Source of the DNA: Basidiobolus meristosporus CBS 931.73
Taxonomy: Eukaryota > Basidiobolomycota > Basidiobolomycetes > Basidiobolales > Basidiobolaceae
Length of the DNA stretch: 64,000 nt
Direction: 5' to 3'
Assembly: GCA_002104905.1 (NCBI GenBank)
Contig: MCFE01000241.1
Coordinates: forward strand, 1 to 64,000
The position numbers and the translations under genes were made by a program. Below are positions 43,676 through 56,334 of this stretch, piece by piece; the stretch's first letter is position 1, and each line of letters opens with the position of its first letter. The notes under the pieces are model-generated. The model did not search any database. It was not told the origin of the DNA and saw nothing but the letters and a program-made list of their open reading frames with translations.

Positions 43676-45130
43676 CTTTGATGATCCCACCAAAAGGCCG
43701 TCACAAAATCAAAATTCCATGACAGATATTTACTGATCTTGCCAGGACACCACACAGAGGCTGTTGAAAAAAGTGGAACACCAGATTTTACAAACAACTG
43801 GATTATAATTTCTCATCTGAGCAATCTGGAAGTGGCTCTGTATTGGCTCTCAACCATTCTCTGACTTTCTAATCCTGGGCACAAAGTTAACTCCTACACT
43901 GGTGTACATGGATTGGCTATTGCCTCTTTTCACACTCTTTACTCCCTGACTTAACAAATGGACTTTTCATGCATACAAACTAATTTATTTGCATTGAAAT
44001 TAGAGTTGTAACTCAACTGCCAATTGCACAGACCTATAGCAGTACTTATACCCAACACTAATATTGAGCCCAACCAATACCCAGCAAGTGCTTCCTTTGA
44101 AATCAAACATGCTACATATACTTCTGCAATAGCACCCATTTTGCATGACTCTAGGAGGAACCTTACCACTTTATGCCATTGCATATTTACAGGTTTTTGT
44201 GCATGCTGGCCTTCAGCTAGCACTGAAAATCTAGCATCTTCCATGCTAGTCTTTGCAATAGATCCCTGCAAAATTTAAGTGTGTTTTCTTGAGCACTGCT
44301 CTTGAGCAGTGCTGCAAGCTCTTGGTATGCCAATTTGTATTCCAAAATTCCACTGTAGGTGTTGATATAGCTCTTTGAGTTATTTATGTTGTTGCTCTAT
44401 CTGTGAGTAGGACCTCCATTCTGCCTACAATGATGGATGTGGAGGCTGTGGTAGATATATTGCCTTTCACTGCAAGCTCATCTACAACACAAGAGTGTAG
44501 TTCAGCTGACTACACTTCCCATGCATGTGAAAATAGCTGTGGCCTATTTGGTACTCTGGGCTACGATGTAATTCAGCTTGTTGGGAGTAGATTGTGTGAA
44601 TTAGCAAGAACTGCAGCTTCCTTCTCATGCTTCCCAGTCTCTGGCCCTGGTTGACTTTTTTTCTTTACCTCTACCTTGATCACTGCCTGGTCTTTCACTG
44701 GTAGATTAACCGAGGGCTTTTTGTATTTTAATATGATTTCTTGTTGAGTAATGTGGCACTGGTGCATCCATTTTTGCCTGCCTGTCCCTTACAAGCACTC
44801 TTCTAGCTACTTGACATTCCTTTGCCTCCTGCTTGGCTCTTTTAGCCCTGCATGCAACAAGCTCTTGAGGTAGTTACTGGTTTTTAGTGGTGGTATCCTT
44901 GCTCTTTTGCCTGCTTGAGTAACACATCTTGGAATAAAAATGCTGGCCCAATAACCATTACTTGCATGAGTCCAGGATAATGCTCATGGAACAGGTCAAG
45001 CACATTGTGCTTGGCCTTGGGTTTCTGATAGCCTCATGGTATGCTGGCATTAAGGAGATGCCATGCTAAACTTCTTACAGCCTCTTGAGTATTGCATACT
45101 CCTCAGCTTCAGCACTGCACTCATCAACAA
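43676..45130 (-). pseudogene. Plavaka second gene and right end, copy 5
   Basis: The right terminus in reverse (GATGATCCCACCAAAAGGCC at 43,678) is followed by subterminal DNA and the minus-strand second gene. Fragments include QGSIAKTSMEDARFSVLAEG, QHAQKPVNMQWHKVVRF (44,271-43,951), KKSQPGPETGKHEKEAAVLA (44,767-44,573) and, in reverse, the ANGF...WDHQ region at 44,930-45,080. Several stops. No transposase half. Confidence 0.6.
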
Positions 45131-46980
45131 GGAGGTAAAATACAGACTACAAGTATACAATCAGCAAAGATGTGTTGTCTTATATTATGATTAGTTTTGG
45201 GCTTGTTTTACAATGTAGAGGCCAATTCAGAATATGCCACAACTTCCAGTTAGCTCATACTGAAATAGCTTACTGGGAGATAGATATACCAATACAAGAT
45301 ATAAATTTCACTAATGTCCTCAATATTAGGTTCAAAAAATACTATAGGTAGAGTTCAGACCTTCTGTTGACAATTGGGCTGATTTACCTGTATAGTAGAT
45401 TTTCCTTATTTGGAAGACACTTTTATTTCTGAAATGGTATTCCTAAACATGTAAATTCTGAACCTCCCTTAACCTAAAGGGGTGTGGTGTAGGTGCCTTC
45501 AATGGGATCTGTTGATCTAAATGGGTGTCTTAAGGGATATGTTTAGAGTCAAGGCCTTCTTACAGTGGTCTTTCAGGTGGACTTTACACTAAAGGGGTGC
45601 ATAAAGGGGCTTCTTAAAGGATATTTTCCAACAGATAAGTGTTAGTTTTCTTGTGGAACTTAGATCAAATTATTTTCAGCTTTGCAGTTTCCTCATTGAT
45701 GTAGTACAAATCAAAGTCAAAATACTCCATAGTACATGTAATGCAGGGGAAGTCTCATAACACTTAAGCTTGTAATTGTAATGCAGAGACTCAGGAAAGT
45801 GTGGCTCTTTTAGTTTCAACTGGGAAAGTCATATATTTGAAAATTCTGAAGGATCAAAGTTTTTGGGTAATTGCACATGCAATACACATTATACAAAGCT
45901 AAGAGTTTGCAGTGGCACAGATCAAACATAGGCACAGCTCCTGTGAGACTCTCTTGCAACTTAACTGGCTGGTTCAAAAGTTACATGTGATTGAATTCAC
46001 TATTGTCACCATAGCAATAGTGGCCCAGTCTAGATAGCTATTGAACACATCTGATCAAAGCTCCTCAAGCACAGCTTCAAATGAGCTGTAATCTGAAATA
46101 TAGATTGCCTACTGAGTTTTCTGCATGAAAAAACATTCCAGGGTAGACTGTTTGTCAGGGGCCTCAGATTTTGTTCTTTGAAGTTGAAAATTCTTGATCT
46201 TTCATTTGTGGTAAAAGTAGCAGAGGGCAAAATAAAGAAATGAGTGCAATATTGGGTTATGTGTTATTGAGGTAATGGAATACCTTCTATTGACACAGAT
46301 GATAGTTGACAAGGAAGTTGTTAGGGAGGCAAAGTGAATCACTACCAAATACATCAGTAATAATCCCTGTGAGAAAAAAACCTAGCAGAAGGTGAAGTAG
46401 CTGTGTTGAATTGCTTTCATTTATCATTATTCAAATAACTGATTTTTTTTGCAATCCCAATTTAGCCATTGCAAACCAGTGATCACTAAATTTTGATATA
46501 GGTAATATCAAGGTTGTCTCACATTAGAGAAAGAACCTCTATGAATAATCACCATGCAGACTTATACATCATCTGTAATACCAGTGCTGCTATTTGACCT
46601 GTCTTGCACCTACACAATGGATCATGTGCTATTATGTCACCTAGTCCAAGCACTATAGCTAAGGATTTACTTGCTCAAAGGTCAAAATGAGATATTTGAT
46701 GGCAAATGTAGTAGCTTGTGTATGGGGCAATGAATCAATTGGGAACTCACAGCTTCAAGGTATGTTTAGACAAATCAATCACTTACAAATCATTCAATTG
46801 GAGTGATGGTAACTAAAATGGTAATTGTCAGTGTAGAATAGGTGGAATATGCATTTATTGCCATTTAAATAAATAAACATATTCAAGCACTAGATTTTAC
46901 GGGCCATAATAGTGGTCGCCAATTGTGCGCATGATGCAAACATTGAAAGTTGGTGCAATTGTTCATGCCAATTGTTTTAT
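45131..46980. other. Unassigned AT-rich region
   Basis: No ORF with a recognisable domain. Short imperfect repetitions of a CTAAAGGGGTG-like motif occur at 45,470-45,620. 46,880-46,960 is richer in CpG than its surroundings. It may be old transposon or intergenic DNA. Confidence 0.4.
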
Positions 46981-48475
46981 ATCTAATTTTACCATAGTGT
47001 GCAAGATTGTCCCAAATAGTACAAGATTGTCCAAGAGCAATCCTGCCTGCTGATAGCTACAGCATAGCACCTGATCATTCTCAATAACTCAGGATTGAGC
47101 TGTGATGGTGTAGAAGTACTCCTGGGAGAAGCTACATTATGCAAGGTGTATGAGGTGTCCAATGGGTGCAATAACCTCTAGGTCTAAGCTGCTGGAGTCT
47201 CTATTGCTATATCACTTTAGTAAAAGCTCCTGGTTCCCTAGCTTCCTAGGTGCTGCAAATATCTCCAAAGGCCTCTGTGTGTATTGTGCACTACCCTGAA
47301 AAGCTTCTTGAAGGCAAGTTGGAAATGTAACTGTAGAAGGTAGGTGTAGTGATTGATTGCTAATCCATTTGGGAGAAGTGCCTCTGATATATGTTACAGT
47401 TTATTGATGAGTGATTGACTTTGCTGAAATACTATTCCCAATTGCCAAGTGATTACTAATGACAAGGTTCTAGAAAGTTCCAAGTATAAGTAGAATTCTT
47501 GAGGATATCACTACAAGCTACAAATAGTCTAAGAAGATCCAGGAAGGTTCCTAAAGCAGGAGTGCATCCAAAAAATCAGGGATCAGTAGTGGGATATCTG
47601 TGCAACAAAGAGATACCTTATAGGGTATTGATATGGTAGGGATGGTAACACAGACCTAGGTCATATATCACAAGTTTTGACATGGCAACCTGCCTAATGC
47701 TGACACATCTGGTAATCAGAGAGCTGAATAATATCTGTCCTGGAAGGTTCTGAAAGGCACAGCACATCCAACAAATCAGGGATCAGCAGCTTGTGACCTG
47801 TTTAACATAGAGATAACATTTATGGCACTGAAAAGGTGGTAATGGTAGCACAGACTTAAGTCATGTGCCATAGGTACTGACATAGATACTTGCTTAAAGT
47901 GGATTCTGTTGCAATTTAAGAAGTGATTTGGATATAAGGAACTTATCAAGAAATAGTGATAACAGTTGAACTGTTGTTTATTCATAAAGAAGCTCAGTAT
48001 TTATACCTTTGTAGAAGTAATACAGCTGCAACACTAAGTAGGGAGGGTTTTTCAATATTCAGGAGCATTCTGTAACAGTTTCAGGGTTAGTACATAATGT
48101 TTGGTAATAGTGCTAATTTGATCCTGACTATAAGAGAATAATCGTAAGATCATATATCTGGAGAAAGTGGCAAAGTTAAGGCAGTAAATGAGTCCTACAG
48201 TGACTAAGACTAGGCTAGAATTGTTAAGTAAATTTTTAGCTGCTGAATGATACCAAATAGTCCAATATTTCAACAGATTCATATAATGATTACTAAGTTG
48301 AATAACAACTGGGAAGACCAATCTGGGTAAACTTTGTATTGGGCTAATACTAATAATATGGACAAAGAAGAATGGGATAATAATAATAAAATAATAATTG
48401 TATAAGTACACCATAAAAGCTATAAAGCTAAACTTGTCTGTGGGAGGTATGTTTAACCTACTGCATCACTGCACA
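46981..48475 (-). repeat. Composite of two partial family A LTRs
   Basis: In reverse, 48,475 to about 47,735 corresponds to the first part of LTR A (ending AACCTTCCAGGA) and about 47,733 to 47,105 to a second, more 39,760-like partial copy (from CAGATATTATTCAGC to TACACCATCACA). The junction near 47,733 has the look of a recombination between two LTRs. A family B LTR is inserted at 47,907-48,275. Confidence 0.6.
47907..48275 (-). repeat. Solo LTR family B with GATTC duplication
   Basis: In element orientation it reads TGTTGAAATATTGGAC...TTAAATTGCAACA, 369 bp, flanked on both sides by GATTC (47,902-47,906 and 48,276-48,280). GGTATAAATACTGAG, the TATA region, is at about 48,000 in reverse. It is nested in LTR A; the flanks are continuous with 6,840-6,880 of the uninterrupted copy. 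Confidence 0.85.
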
Positions 48476-49157
48476 TCCTGGCATGGTATAATGGAGCCAG
48501 TCTATATTGTTGATGAGTTGGGAATACTGTAGTACTTGCAATTTGACTTCTCTTCCTATTTCCCCACACATCTGCTCCATAGGAAGCTCCCAAATGGTGA
48601 AGCAAGGGTAAATATCCTCCAAACACCAAGCAAGAAAGAGTAGAGAGTGGATGCAGTTGCAGCAGAGATATGCATGTTGTGCATTATGCTTATGGTATAA
48701 CCACTCAAGTCTCATCACAAGCTTTTTGCATAGAAGCTCTAAACACATCAAGCTAGCATTGGTGCTCTACTTCTGGATAAATATTATTACATTGTCAAAA
48801 TATGGCTCCCAATGCTTCTAATATACTATGCATATAAATTACATCAGAAGGCCACTGGAATATATACACAACTGGCCCATCCAGTTGTTGCATTTGTAAT
48901 GTTGCATATGAGTATGAATGCTGCGTGCAACTTGTGAAAAGTATCATGTGTATTGGATATTCTGTAATATCTTACCAATTCTTTCAAACTTCTCCGGTAT
49001 CTCCAATGGCTCATTTAACATGAGGTATGCCATAAACACTGGATCATTAGTAAAGGGATACTGTTGAAGGGCAAATACGTTGCTCCAAGTGTAAAAATAT
49101 TTCTCCAACAGACTCCCACTATCTTGAGTATCTCCAGTTTTCAATTAATTCTATATT

Positions 49158-49475
49158 CCCCTATGAAAAATCTCAAACTTGTTATTCATTTACTTTTCAA
49201 CTAGTATGCTGCTGGTATTCTAATGTAGTTTGCTTGTATTGTGCTGGTGTCTTTGGTTCAAAATATTAAATGCAGTTTCAAGGATGTAACAGGCAGCTAA
49301 TTACAAAATTTGAGATGGATGCTAGTTGGCCTAGTCTTCACCTAGGGACTTTGTTTGCTTGCTTATCCATCAGCTAACAACAGAGATATAGAGAGTTGTC
49401 AATTTTGTGAAACTTGGAATTCAGCTGATTTTATGATGATATTTTGCTGCCCTATTTAGGGTTTTTTTCTTAGGG
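49158..49475. mobile_element. CCCC-terminus MITE, copy in Plavaka
   Basis: The ends are CCCCTATGAAAAATC and TTTTTTTCTTAGGG; 318 bp. The uninterrupted paralogue reads CCATATTCCAGCCAATGG at 5,942. It retains the stretch TTGGAATTCAGCTGA that in the copy at 51,203 is split by the gypsy element. Confidence 0.7.
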
Positions 49476-49804
49476 CTCCGGCTGATGGCTTTTAGCATGC
49501 CAGCTTTGCTGCAGTTGCATGTTGACTTCTGTACATACTCTTTTTGGAAAGATAATGATCTTAGTATTGATATCTTAACAAGGAAAGTGTGTATGAGCTA
49601 TGGAATAAGTTCCCAGGATGTCACACATTTGGCAGCAATTCCACACACTGTGCCCAGGAAAGCCAACTAACTGCTGCTGGCAGGGGCATCTCCAATGCAG
49701 ATAATAATAATTGCTTTGAAATAATGTTTATTCACTATAATACTGCTGGACATCATATAAAATTCATCCAGCAATGGAAACCAGCAGCTGTCCTTGCTGG
49801 ACAG

Positions 49805-50017
49805 TAGACTTGTCCCATCATTTCAGCTGATCATAGTGCCCAATAGTGCCATAGCATGCCAGATGGTGCCTGATCATGCCACAGAGTGCCAGATGGTGCC
49901 ATACAGTGCCAATTTGGGATCAAAATTGACATGCATATGACCCTAAAATATCAAGTTGATAACAAAATATACAGCACTTTCTGGCTATACAATCAATGGC
50001 ACAATGGAACAAGTCTA
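49805..50017. mobile_element. 213-bp MITE of the GACTTGTTC family, copy 2
   Basis: The ends are TAGACTTGTCCCATC and AATGGAACAAGTCTA, same length and phased TGCC array as the copy at 5,501. Paralogous empty site at about 6,272-6,283: GACAGTGATTTAGG; here GACAG precedes and GTGATTCAGG follows the element. The two copies differ at only a scattering of bases. Confidence 0.85.
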
Positions 50018-51434
50018 GTGATTCAGGCTCAAATGTCAGTGAGACTAGCATCAGATTTCTGCTGAGGTATTGTGGGATTTACAGCAGATTAATGTTGATG
50101 ATAATCAACAGCCAGATGGATTTGCTGGCAGAATACTGTTCAATGAGATTCCATCAAGCACCAAGGCAAAGGTATGGTCATAAATACCTTTAAACTAGCC
50201 CTTGCTTCTTAGCTGTTTGTAATGTTTGTCATCAAATATATTGGAAATGTTTGTACTTGATTGATACTGGGCTTGTTACTTTATAGATTACATTATTTGC
50301 CAGATTGCATAAGCTTTGTTATATGGAATATTACAATAATATATCTGGAGTGTGAAAAGTAGTTACCTCACATGGTGGTGGACTACTGACATCATTATCA
50401 GCTTACAACCATAGTATGTTCTGATATGAATGCCATGTTACCACTAACACATGCTTGTATTAGGACAGTATCTGCATCATATGTTGACAGATGCATGACT
50501 GTTCTCCATTTGTACCTAGTACATGTTTGGTTGCATCCTGAAGTGTTTTAGCAAGAAGTAGTAGTAGTTTCAAAAGTCCCATTGCAGATATTAGTGAAGT
50601 ACACCACTTCACTAGCAATGTCATTGCATCATTAACTAGTAAATGAATTACTGGAGCCAAATTGTCTCCACAAGGTATCCATGGCATTTTTTTCCACAGG
50701 TGTTGTCTCATTGCACATTGGGATTTTGCCAGGCTCATGCAGGGTACTATTGCAAGGGGAGATAGGCTGACAATCCCTTAGTGAGCTTTCCTCTTCACAG
50801 CTATTACTCTGCAAGCTATATTCAGAAAGCCAAGGTGAGGCTAAAGGCTTGACTAACTTACCTGAATAAGTTTAGCATATTGCCAAAGACAGTTTGGTGA
50901 GATTATGCAGGTATCAAGTGGCCAGCATGATATTGTTAGTGCAGTTGTGACCAATAAATGCTCAACTGTGACTAATACGGCAAAGTCCTGGCTATGCTCT
51001 TAGTAATACTTCCTGTTCCTTCTGCATGCTTTATGGCTTAAAAGCTTGATTCAATAGCTATATTGCTATTTTTCCTTCTCTTATGGTGTTGAGTTAAGGT
51101 ATCTTCTCTTTGGGGCAAACAGCTTGACACCTAAATATTCAGTGCTTTATATCATTGTTGTGTCAATACTCATTTAATTTCTATAGTAACAGTCTTGGAG
51201 ATCCCCATGAGAAATCTAAAACTTCCAATTTGTCTAATTTTCCGCTGGTATAAAGTTGGTGCTTTTGGCTCAAAATTTCCATTGCAATTTTTGATGGAAG
51301 TAATGAGCACCTAATTACCAAATTTGATATGGATGCTAGTTGGCCTAGTCTCCTCCAGGGGAATTTATTTGCTTGTCTGTCTATCAGCTAACAATAGAAA
51401 TATTGAGAGTTGCCAATTTTGAGAAAATTGGAAT

Positions 51435-51803
51435 TGATATAATCTGCTGCTTGCATGTTTAAGTTATATTAGTTTTTAGTCAAATCAGTTATTTATATGC
51501 TTAATTTATCAGTATATTAGTATTATCTATCAAATCAGTAGCATTAGTCAGCAAATGAATTAGCAGATCCTTATCTGTAAGAAATAGATATATTAGGTAG
51601 GATTGTGTTGGGTGATGATGATGCAATCAAATGAGTCATCAGTCACAGCCTACATTGGGAAATGCAACTAGTCATCAGTTGATCTGGCAAAATGAATATA
51701 AGGAGCTGCTTGAATCTCAATAAAGATGAGTTCAAGTTTTAGTGAATACAATACTAGCTAAACTCCCTATTCCTCTACAACTCTTATACCAAGACTTGTA
51801 ACA
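51435..51803 (+). repeat. Gypsy 5' LTR
   Basis: 369 bp, TGATATAATCTGCTGC to CAAGACTTGTAACA. TATAAGGAGC at about 51,700 and CAATAAAGATG at about 51,718 are TATA and polyadenylation candidates, also present in the 3' LTR. Confidence 0.85.
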
Positions 51804-51804
51804 T

Positions 51805-51816
51805 TGGTAGCAGCAG
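51805..51816 (+). other. Gypsy primer-binding site
   Basis: TGGTAGCAGCAG one base after the LTR resembles the TGGTAGCAGAG complement of the 3' end of eukaryotic initiator methionine tRNA. Confidence 0.55.
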
Positions 51817-51861
51817 TAACCAGAAACATACCTCCTGAAGAAAGAAGAAGCCTCCCTCAAG

Positions 51862-53237
51862 ATGTCTGAAAATCACGAATGGAAGAATGATATACAACAA
51901 ATCCTGGCCCAGCAGCAACAATGAATGACCACCATGGCCCATAGCCAGCAAAACCCTGTCAAGAGCAACTTTAGTGTGAAGGTCAACTGGTCCCATGGTA
52001 GAGTCAATGAAAACCTGGGAACTTGGCTCTTCCAGACTGAAGAAGCTTTCAAGGCTAAAGAAATTACTCTATAAAGCAAGTTACATTATGCAGCCTCTTA
52101 CCTGGCAGATGTAGCTTTACAGTAGTACCACAACAAGATCATGTCAGTTACCATGATGGGATGCTCTTCAATGCTACCTGGGATTAGTTTGTGTTGAAAA
52201 TTCAGGATGACTTTGAGCCCCCACACCAATAGACACTACTAAGAAGAAAGTTGAAGACACTCAGAAAGAAAGGAATGGTCCAGGAGTACATCTATGAGTA
52301 CAGATGTCAACTTGGGCAAGTTGAATAAATGGACCTTCTGGATAAAGTTGAATACTTTATTGATGGATTGAAAGAAAGAACATGTAAGGAGGTGAATTAT
52401 CAAAGACCTCAGACTATCAAAGAGGCTATCAAGACTGCCATTGACTATGACTCAGCTATGTTTGGAGTTGGGAAGCCCACAATGACTAATCAGAGAAGCT
52501 ACAATCACTATGAAAGAAGACAATCAGAAGCAGTCACAATGGAAATAAATGCTATGCAGAAGAATCCTACCTCAGAAGAATGTAAGAAGAAAGGACTTTG
52601 CTTCAATTGCCACCAGCAGGGACATATTGCAAAGTGCTGCCCTCTGAGAAGAAATGGACACCAGCCATCAAGAACCTTTAACCATATTGAGGCCATGGAG
52701 CATAGTAACATGGAAGATGAACTTCAAGAAGACCCAGAACTCACCTTCCATATGACAGAAGAATACCTATCCCAGATCACCTCAAACTCAGGAAAGCTAC
52801 TATACTTGAATGAAGTAATCAATGGAGTACCTGCCAAGATCATGATTGACTCAGGAGCATTGCACAAGTACATGTCAGAGCAATCTGATTTGAAAGCTGG
52901 TATCAACTTGGAACCCACCAAACAAACTGCAGTCTTAACAGCTGATGGGCACTCTCACATAATCAAACATATTACTCAGCCAGTAAGGATGAAGATCAAT
53001 GTCTATGAAGAAGATTTACAGGCCTATATATTTGGGAACTGCAAGTTTTACCTTATACCTGGAAAACCTGGCTATTTTGTCATAATCCATCAATCAACTA
53101 GAGAACCCATGCTACTCAGATCCAGAATGACAACAAGACCTACAAGCTATTGCCTGCCAGACTGGATTTTAACTTGGTCAATTCCAGTGTGTGTGAAACA
53201 AGTGAACTTAGCAAGACACAGTTCTTCAAAGCACTAA
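51862..53237 (+). pseudogene. Gypsy Gag and protease region
   Basis: Gag starts at ATG 51,862 (MSENHEWKNDIQQILAQQQQ), hits a stop after 20 codons and continues with WSHGRVNENLGTWLFQTEEA and further stops. From about 52,329 a long open frame gives the C-terminal Gag (VEYFIDGLKERTCKEV), a CCHC zinc knuckle (CFNCHQQGHIAKC), and a protease with IMIDSGALHKYMSE, where DSG is the aspartic protease motif. The frame ends at 53,237 by a shift into the pol frame. Confidence 0.8.
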
Positions 53238-55914
53238 GAAAAGGCATCCAGATGCTCCTCATGGCAGTATTGCAGGAGGATTCCTCTACTCCAGTACCCC
53301 AGAAGGTTCAGACTCTTTTGAAGGAATATTCAGATGTATTTCCAGAGGAGCTTGTAAGCCTACCTCCAGTCAGAGATGTGGATCATGCCATTGAAACAGG
53401 AGATAGCCCTTGAGTGAGTAAGACACCTTACAGAATGAGCTCATTGGAGCTGGAAGAGATGAAGAGACAAATAGATCAGCTACTGGAGCAAGGATATATC
53501 AGACCCAGCAAGTCACCTTGGGGAGCACCAGTACTTTTTGTGAAGAAGGATGGAACACTTAGGATGTGCATTGACTACAGAGCCCTCAACTCAGTTACTG
53601 TGAAGAATAAGTACCCCATACCATGGATTGATGAGCTCTTGGACTAATTCAATTGAGCCACTATTTTCAGCAAGATTGACCTCATGTTAGGATACAATCA
53701 GATTAGGGTGAAGCCAGAAGACATCCCTAAGACAGCATTCAGGATCAGATATGGACATTACAAGTGTTAGTCATGAGTTTTGGCCTCACCAATGCCCCAG
53801 CAACATTCATGACCCTGATACAGACTGTCTTCCAGGAGTATTTAGACAGGTTGGTGATAATCTACCTAGATGCTATATTAATATACAGCAAGACAGAAGA
53901 GGAGAACTAGGTGCACATTGAAAAGGTCTTGAAGAAGTTAGGAGAGAACAAGCTTTATGGCAAGCTACCCAAGTGTAAATACTTCAAGGAACACATTGAA
54001 TATCTGGACACATAGTGACTAGCACAGAGGTAACCTTAGAACCTAAGAAGGTTGAAGTTATCAAGAATCTGAAGCAGCCCCAGAGCATATCAGAGCTCAG
54101 ATCATTCCTTGGAATGGTTTCCTATTATCAAAGATTTGTCAAGTCCTTTACAAGTATTGCAGCCCTTCAACTGATATCCTTAAGACAGACAATACCTACA
54201 AGTGGGACATAGCTTGTGAAACTGCCTTTGAGACACTCAAGAGTGAACTTGCTAAGCTGCCAAGCTTAAGAATACCTGACTCCAGAAAAGATTTTACTCT
54301 GTGCACAGATGCTTCAGATTATGCAATTGGTGGAGTGTTGAGCCAAGAACACAAGGGAAAGGACTACCCTGTTGCCTTTGAATCCAAGAAACTGAACTCA
54401 GCAGAACAAAACTATCCAGTGCATGAGAAGGAGATGCTTGCTATAATACACTGTTTGAAGACATGGAGATACTATATTGAAGGAGTCAAATGCTCTGTGA
54501 AGACTGATCATGCCTCCCTCAAGTATATGTTTACTCAGAAGGTACTCTCTAGTAGAATGACAAGATGGAGAGAATACATTCAGCAATTTGACTTGGAGAT
54601 TATCTACTGCCTTGGAAAAAAACAACACGGTTGCTGATGCCTTATCAAGATTAGATCATATTGCACAACTCAACTTGGTGCATGAATCAGATTGGCCTAG
54701 CCTATTACCAAAGTACTTAGAGGACCAAGCCATTCCTGATGAGGTGGATGAAGATATCAAGAAGATAATCAGGGATGAAGCCAGCAAATATATATTACAG
54801 GATGAAACACTCTACCAAATTGTTGATGGAAGCCCTTTTGCCTATTGCCCTTATGTTTCTTGCCTGGATATAATACATAAGCTACACAATGGATACAGAC
54901 ATCTTGGAATTGAAGGAACCTATAACCTTGTGAAAGCCAGAGCATGGTGGCCCAGAATGAAATAAGACATTGAGAAGCTAGTGAAAACATGCCAAATTGC
55001 CAAATCAACCAAGGCCAACCACAGATAATTGCTGAACTCTTTCCCTTGGAGCCTGCAAGACTATTTGAAAGATGGGGAATTGACTTTATTGAAAGACTGC
55101 CAACTACCAGGAAATGCAACCGTTGGATCCTAGTAACAATTGACCATGCAACTAAATGGCCAGTGGCCAGAGCTGTACTAATGGCCAGTGAACAAGAAGT
55201 TGCAAGTTTTATCTACGATGAGATCCTCATGAAGTTTGGATGCCCTGTAGAGATTCTATCCAATAGAGGTGCAAACTTTATGGCAAAGACAATAGAAGCT
55301 TACCTGGAAATGCAGCAGATCAAACACTTGAAAGCCTTGTCATATCACCCCAGAACTAATGGAGTCACTGGACAGATTAATGAATTATTTGGAAAAATGC
55401 TGACCAAGTATGCAATTGGAGTTGTCAGTAGATGGGATGAGTATATAAACCAAGCACTCTTTGCATGCAGAGTCAGAGTACACAACACCACCCAGCAATT
55501 GCCATTTACTTAGTGTAGGGATGTGTACTAAGGAATCCAGGAGATCTCACACAAACAAAGCTTACAAACACCTTAGAAGATGAACTCAGTCAACCAAGTA
55601 GACACCAGCAACTGGAACAAAGACATCAAGAGGCACAAACTAAAGTATCTCAAAGTGCAGCAAAGATGAAGCAGAGATTTGATAAGACTATAGCACCAGA
55701 AGAATCAACAGTTGGGAACTTTGTATTGCTAAGAAATAACACTTGGAAGAAGTTTGAGCCACAATGGACAGGACCATTTAAGATCATCAGAGAATGTCCA
55801 TTTGCAACCTATCAACTAGTGGACAAACAAGGCAATATCCGGGAAGACTTAGTTCATAGGGACAGACTCAAGCTTGCAAGACTTGCTGATAATACTGAAC
55901 CATCAAGATATTAG
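53150..55914 (+). pseudogene. Gypsy Pol: RT, RNase H, integrase
   Basis: RT starts with YSDVFPEELVSLPPVRDVDH and [37 protein letters not shown]. The catalytic YxDD reads YLDA. RNase H follows (LCTDASDYAIGGVLSQEH, EKEMLAIIHCLKTWRYYI, VKTDHASLKYM), then the integrase H-H-C-C region with one cysteine lost (TCQIA), RWGIDFIERLPTT, EILSNRGANF with Asn for the second catalytic Asp, and RTNGVTGQINE with Gly for the Glu. The tail is VGNFVLLRNNTWKKFEPQWT...HRDRLKL; no chromodomain is seen. At least ten stops or frame changes. Confidence 0.85.
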
Positions 55915-55966
55915 TATCACAAGAAAAGAGATTCAGGGGAACCCTCTCAACTTTAGCAGGGGAGAA

Positions 55967-56334
55967 TGTTTTGATCCGCTGCTTGAATGTTCAAGTTAGA
56001 TCAGTTTTTAGTCAGATCATTTAGTTATAGGTTTAGGTTATCAGTATATCAGTATTATTTATCAAATCAGTAGCATTAGTCAGCAAATGAATTAGCAGAT
56101 CCTTATCAGACAGAAATAGATATATTAGGTAGAATCTTATTGGGTGATGATGATGCAATCAAAAAAGTCATCAGCCATGGCCTATATTGGGAAATGCAAT
56201 TAGTAATCAATTGATCTGGCAAAATGTATATAAGGAGCTGCTGGAATCTCAATAAAGATGAGTTAAAGTTTTAGTGCATACAATACTGGCTAAACTCCCT
56301 ATTCCCCTACAGTTCTTATACCAGACTTGTAACA
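55967..56334 (+). repeat. Gypsy 3' LTR
   Basis: 368 bp, TGTTTTGATCCGCTGC to CCAGACTTGTAACA, preceded by the purine-rich AGCAGGGGAGAA. Followed by GAAT, the target duplication. Confidence 0.85.

Larger units (their letters stand above)
51435..56334 (+). mobile_element. Ty3/gypsy retrotransposon, both LTRs present
   Basis: 4,900 bp with LTRs at 51,435-51,803 and 55,967-56,334, a 4-bp GAAT target duplication, a tRNA primer site and gag-pol. The empty site is visible in the MITE copy at 49,158 (TTGGAATTCAGC). The LTRs differ at several positions (for example TGATATAATCTGC against TGTTTTGATCCGC), so insertion is not very recent. CpG is almost absent from the element. Confidence 0.9.

Noticed and set aside
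45470-45620. Repeated CTAAAGGGGTG-like motif as a telomere-type repeat
   Set aside because: Units are irregular in sequence and spacing and too few; no tandem array.
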